Below, one piece after another: positions 60,777 to 64,000 of a stretch of 64,000 nt of DNA (the first letter of the stretch is position 1; each line of letters opens with the position of its first letter). The notes below the pieces were generated by a model. It did not search any database. It was not told where the DNA came from and was given only the letters and a program-made list of their open reading frames with translations. A program made the position numbers and the translations under genes. Source of the stretch: Clostridia bacterium (GTDB taxonomy: Bacteria; Bacillota_A; Clostridia; UMGS1883); contig JAFUJZ010000007.1 of assembly GCA_017467965.1 (NCBI GenBank), positions 66,724 through 130,723 of the forward strand. Direction: 5' to 3'.

Positions 60777-63590
60777 ATGAAAAGATGTCTTTCTTTAATA
60801 CTTGCGTTTGCTGTGGTACTCACAATGCTTGTGATTCCCGCATACGCAGCAGAAACACCCACTGCAACAGTTACAGCAAAATATGCAACTGGTGTTGCTC
60901 CTGAAGCAGGTGAGGTGTTTGTAGTTACAATCGGTTTGGAAAATGTAAGCACAAACAGTTTCAAGTCCGGTATGGTTGCTTGGAATTGGCCGGCTGAAGT
61001 TGCTTCTTTAGTTGACTATATGACAATTGAAGATGCGGAACCCTACGTTCTTACAAATGATGATGCATTAGCAGGTTATCATGTAGGTAATCAGTTGAAT
61101 CCCTTTGCAGGTAGATCTGGTAAGTTCACAATTGCTCCCAGTTCATCTACTGATATCACAACAGGTTATTCTTGTGCAGGTCTCTATATAGATAATTCTG
61201 CTCGTGATAAGTCCATTGAAACATTAACAGATGGTACCTGTGCACTTTTTGACATAGCTTTTGTTCTCAACGAAGGTTATACAGCTGATGATTTCTATCT
61301 TACACTTTCTGATACTAACAGCACAAAATTAATCCTTTCAGATGATGATGCTAACGAATCTACAGTTGCTAATGGCGGTCTTACTCTCGTAGGCCTCGAA
61401 AAGAAGGAAGAAGTTATATACTACAACTCCAAGCATCAGCCCGGTGTAAACAGTGGCGATGTTGATGGTGTTTACGAACTTCCTCAGGCTCTTACAGCTG
61501 GCAGAACATATGAAGTTTCCTTCACATTACAGACAAGCGGTACACAGGGTAACAACACATTAGTTGCTCTTAACAATGCTGCTGTGATGACAGCAAACAG
61601 CTATTTCGGTAACTCCACAATTATGATGAAGTTCGACGGTAATACAGACATCAACGTTCGTAACGGTGCTAATACAGTAAAGGTTGGTTCTCTTAGTGCC
61701 GCTGCAACAACTGTTGATGTTAAGTATACAGTTGACCTTATCAACAACAATTGGGGCGTTACAGTTACAGAAAATGGTGCGGTAACTGTTGAACAGTCCG
61801 GTCTTGCATTTAGAAATGCAAATCTTCCTATCGATGCACTTGTTCTTGCAGATAACGATTCTATAGAAAACTGTTTGTGGGTAAACGCAGACAGCATTAA
61901 GATAGTTGACACAACGCCCGACTCTGTAGGCGAAGTTGTATTTAAGTATGTTGACGCTGAAGGCAATCTTCTTGAAGAAACTCCCATGAGCGGCGAAACA
62001 GGTGCAACTGTTGAAGTTGCTGCTAAGACAATCACAGTTAACGGCGTTAAGTACGAAGCTCCCGCAGCAAGCGGCGTAGTTGGTACAGATGCAGAAGTTA
62101 CAGTTGAATGTGCTAAGGTTGAAGTTGTTACAATTAACTATATGCTCGGCGAAGAAGTTGTTGGCACAAAGACAGTTGAAGGCGTTGACGGTTCTACAGT
62201 AGCTTATGACGCATTCGCAGGCTACAACACAACAGCTATCTATGAAGCAGCTGCTGGCGAAATCACAGTTGATGCTGACGATCTTGAAGTAGCAGTTGAC
62301 GTTACAGTTCTTTACGAAGGTCTTGTTGCTGCAAACAAACAGGTTGATGCTGCTGAATTTGCACTTCCCGAAGCTATCACAACAACAGGTACAGTTACAT
62401 TTGATTTGGTAGTTATCAATGCAGGTGACGCAGGCGTTCTTATCGGTAATGGTGAAAACTTTGTTTCCGGTACTCATTTTGGTGCTGCAGTAGCACAGAT
62501 GAATATTGGTCCCGAAGTTTTGAAGTTCCGTAACGGTGCTAATAACGAAGAAGTAGCAGTTTCCACACATGGTAACACATACCACGTTGTAATGACAATT
62601 GATAACACTAACGGCACATGGGGTGCAGTAGTTACAGATGCTGAAGGCAATGTTGTTGCTGAAAAGGCTGACCTTGCAGTTAGAACAACAGCTGAAACAC
62701 TTGACACTATCTCCGTTCTTGATAATGGTAGCGCTGGTGGTACAATCGTAGTTCAGAACCTTGTAGTTGAACTTGGTACAACACCTGAACCCGTTGCACA
62801 GCCTGTAACAGTAAACTATGTATGCGACGGTGTAACAGTTGATACAGAAACACTTACAGGTGCAATCGGTGATGTAGTAACATCTACAAAGGTAGTAGAC
62901 GAAGAATTCGAAGTTGACGGTGTAGTATATGTAGTAACAGAAGTTAAGGAAGCTACAGTATCCGCAGAAGCTCAGACACTTGAAGTAGTAGTTACAGTTA
63001 AGGAAACTCCTGCTCCCGAAGCACAGCCCGTAACAGTAAACTATGTATGCGACGGTGTAACAGTTGATACAGAAACACTTACAGGTGCAATCGGTGATGA
63101 AACAACAATCGCAGCAGGTACAGAAATTGTTGTAGGCGAAAAGACATATACTGTAGATGCAGATGTTGTAGTAACAGTATCCGCAGAAGCTCAGACAGTA
63201 GAAGTTGCAGTAACAGAAAAGGTAGTAACACCTGAACCTGGTCCCGGTGAAGATGATGAACCCACTCCCGACGTACTTCCCTTCGAAGCAGTTGACGTAA
63301 CAGTTACAACATCTGCTCAGGGTGTTACAATTACAGGTAAGTTTGTAGATGAAGATACAACATACGAAACAGTAGTAGTTGTTATCTCCTATTTCAAGGA
63401 TGGTAAGGCTTACTGCGTACAGGCATCTACAATTCCCGTAATCAACGGTGAAGTTGAAATTCCTTCTTCTAACATTACTCTTACAGAAGGTGAACTTACT
63501 GTTGCAGGTATCTCTGTTCTTGTTGGTGTAGACGCTGTTGAAGCTATCACAACAGGTAACCTTGGTACACCCGTAGGTTCTTATAAGTAA
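60777..63590 (+). CDS. Large secreted repeat protein, possible cohesin-like N-terminal domain
   Basis: 937 residues with signal peptide (MKRCLSLILAFAVVLTMLVI). Residues ~28-200 form a cohesin/CBM-like beta-sandwich (EVFVVTIGLENV ... ALFDIAFVLNEG). Two lectin/LamG-like domains follow (~220-385 and ~520-670, both containing FRNGAN/RNGAN and ITF...NN-GT/N-WG stretches), separated by MucBP-like repeats. The tail has two near-identical VTVNYVCDGVTVDTETLTG modules, a Pro/Asp linker (EPGPGEDDEPTPD) and a final 95-residue beta domain. No LPXTG or SLH anchor, so soluble or bound by its partner. Strong Ala/Val/Thr/Asp bias and GTA/ACA-rich codons resemble the dockerin gene upstream, supporting one operon. 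Confidence 0.8.
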   Translation: MKRCLSLILAFAVVLTMLVIPAYAAETPTATVTAKYATGVAPEAGEVFVVTIGLENVSTNSFKSGMVAWNWPAEVASLVDYMTIEDAEPYVLTNDDALAGYHVGNQLNPFAGRSGKFTIAPSSSTDITTGYSCAGLYIDNSARDKSIETLTDGTCALFDIAFVLNEGYTADDFYLTLSDTNSTKLILSDDDANESTVANGGLTLVGLEKKEEVIYYNSKHQPGVNSGDVDGVYELPQALTAGRTYEVSFTLQTSGTQGNNTLVALNNAAVMTANSYFGNSTIMMKFDGNTDINVRNGANTVKVGSLSAAATTVDVKYTVDLINNNWGVTVTENGAVTVEQSGLAFRNANLPIDALVLADNDSIENCLWVNADSIKIVDTTPDSVGEVVFKYVDAEGNLLEETPMSGETGATVEVAAKTITVNGVKYEAPAASGVVGTDAEVTVECAKVEVVTINYMLGEEVVGTKTVEGVDGSTVAYDAFAGYNTTAIYEAAAGEITVDADDLEVAVDVTVLYEGLVAANKQVDAAEFALPEAITTTGTVTFDLVVINAGDAGVLIGNGENFVSGTHFGAAVAQMNIGPEVLKFRNGANNEEVAVSTHGNTYHVVMTIDNTNGTWGAVVTDAEGNVVAEKADLAVRTTAETLDTISVLDNGSAGGTIVVQNLVVELGTTPEPVAQPVTVNYVCDGVTVDTETLTGAIGDVVTSTKVVDEEFEVDGVVYVVTEVKEATVSAEAQTLEVVVTVKETPAPEAQPVTVNYVCDGVTVDTETLTGAIGDETTIAAGTEIVVGEKTYTVDADVVVTVSAEAQTVEVAVTEKVVTPEPGPGEDDEPTPDVLPFEAVDVTVTTSAQGVTITGKFVDEDTTYETVVVVISYFKDGKAYCVQASTIPVINGEVEIPSSNITLTEGELTVAGISVLVGVDAVEAITTGNLGTPVGSYK
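62796..63099. repeat. 79-bp near-identical direct repeats inside the large secreted-protein gene
   Basis: Copies at 62796-62874 and 63021-63099, one mismatch in 79 bases, offset 225 bp. They encode the two VTVNYVCDGVTV modules. The high DNA identity suggests recent duplication or gene conversion. Confidence 0.9.
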
Positions 63591-63611
63591 TTAATAGCGA
63601 AAGCTATAATA

Positions 63612-63644
63612 AAAAGAAGTCCGAGAAATCGGACTTCTTTTTTG
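63612..63644 (+). terminator. Terminator of the dockerin/repeat-protein operon
   Basis: AAAAAGAAGTCCGA-GAAA-TCGGACTTCTTTTT with a GNRA loop. Confidence 0.93.
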
Positions 63645-63668
63645 TGTTAAAAAGGATTGTAATTGCGA

Positions 63669-63714
63669 CACTCCCTCAGTCAGCTTCGCTGACAGCTCCC
63701 TCGGGGAGGGAGCC
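63669..63714. repeat. Double-hairpin dispersed repeat
   Basis: GTCAGC-TTC-GCTGAC (63679-63693) followed by GCTCCCTC-GG-GAGGGAGC-type hairpin (63695-63713). I recognise this kind of CTCCCTCAGTCAGCTTCGCT sequence as a widespread intergenic repeat in gut Clostridia; copy number in this genome cannot be judged here. Confidence 0.65.
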
Positions 63715-63727
63715 TACATAGTGGGTT

Positions 63728-64000
63728 TTAGTTAAGTGTGAGGGAGACTACTGCTTCAACATGCATGGAATGCGGGAATTGGTCAAAAGGAAAGGCTTCT
63801 TTCATTTCATAGCCGTATTTTTCGTGAAGGATTTTAGCGTCGCGAGCCAATGTTGCCACATTGCATGAAACATAAACTATTTTACCGGGTTTCATGTTGC
63901 CGATTGCATCTAAGAGAGATTCATCACAACCTTTTCTTGGGGGGTCTACAACCACAACATCTGCTTTTTCACCTGCTTTGATGAGGGGAGGGCAAACATC
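63728..64000 (-). CDS. TrmA/RlmD-type (uracil-5-)methyltransferase, C-terminal part only
   Basis: 91 codons visible; the frame continues past the right edge, so the start is missing. Contains the SAM-dependent catalytic end: [18 protein letters not shown] (motif IV), [12 protein letters not shown] with the nucleophilic Cys, and [16 protein letters not shown] with the general base Glu. These are the signature blocks of the 23S rRNA m5U1939/m5U747 and tRNA m5U54 methyltransferase family; which one cannot be told from the fragment. Confidence 0.93.
   Translation of the reverse strand, partial: DVCPPLIKAGEKADVVVVDPPRKGCDESLLDAIGNMKPGKIVYVSCNVATLARDAKILHEKYGYEMKEAFPFDQFPHSMHVEAVVSLTLN

Noticed and set aside
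61560..62585. 341-codon open frame on minus inside the large secreted-protein gene
   Set aside because: Arises from the GTA/ACA-rich codon bias of the plus-strand gene; Cys/Asn-rich nonsense composition.

Overview
The window reads as a chromosomal segment of an uncultured, probably gut-dwelling member of the Clostridia (low-GC Firmicutes). Supporting signs are AGGAGG-type ribosome sites, occasional TTG/GTG starts, consensus TTGACA-17-TATAAT promoters, a clostridial long single-chain PurL, a DUF512-Der pair, a glycine riboswitch, SLH and BspA-type surface proteins, and a CCA-encoding tRNA pair. No phage block, insertion sequence, rRNA or CRISPR array is visible. The accessory content is surface and secreted proteins plus several families of small palindromic intergenic repeats.

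Layout. 1-6.7 kb: a truncated CPA2-type antiporter, an OFA-type MFS carrier, an RluA-type pseudouridine synthase, a tRNA-Asn/tRNA-CAU pair beside short direct repeats, a small amidase-like protein, and a glycine-riboswitch-controlled AGCS symporter. 6.7-10.5 kb (minus): a serine operon serC-serA-DUF1015. 10.6-23.5 kb (minus): a BspA-like leucine-rich-repeat protein, purL, and an ftsK-ygiQ-folD-SLH run in which ygiQ and folD overlap by 149 nt. 23.6-28.8 kb (plus): two ABC exporters, each with an N-terminal PH-like domain and a zinc ribbon, flanking a DUF1854 gene. 28.8-34.3 kb: DegV, a VOC protein, and the lower-glycolysis set pgk-tpiA-gpmI with palindromic repeats in the gaps.

34.3-42.1 kb is a cell-surface polymer cluster: AraC-type regulator, polysaccharide pyruvyl transferase, LicD, flippase, gpsA, and a membrane-anchored protein whose C-terminus looks like the C-type-lectin/FGE fold of phage receptor-binding and DGR target proteins. 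42.2-46 kb holds proS, an EamA transporter and hisS. 46-50.4 kb is a Gld-like ABC system (ATPase, permease, GldG, DUF4340). 50.5-59.1 kb is an MBOAT/SGNH surface O-acylation pair followed by DUF512-der-plsY and two FAD-dependent oxidoreductases. 59-59.6 kb is a four-helix-bundle (S23/Avd-like) gene behind a dense array of ATATCGC/GCGATAT repeats. 59.8-63.6 kb encodes a secreted dockerin-bearing protein and a 937-residue secreted repeat protein with a possible cohesin-like N-terminal domain. The right edge cuts an RNA uracil-5-methyltransferase.

Best candidates for something new: the PH-like/zinc-ribbon ABC pair with DUF1854; the repeat-flanked four-helix-bundle unit; the dockerin/cohesin-like secreted pair; the lectin-fold protein in the surface operon; and two intergenic repeat classes, one with compensatory stem changes and one with a 20-nt box at an identical distance before two unrelated genes. 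All functions are inferred from sequence alone; no database search was run.
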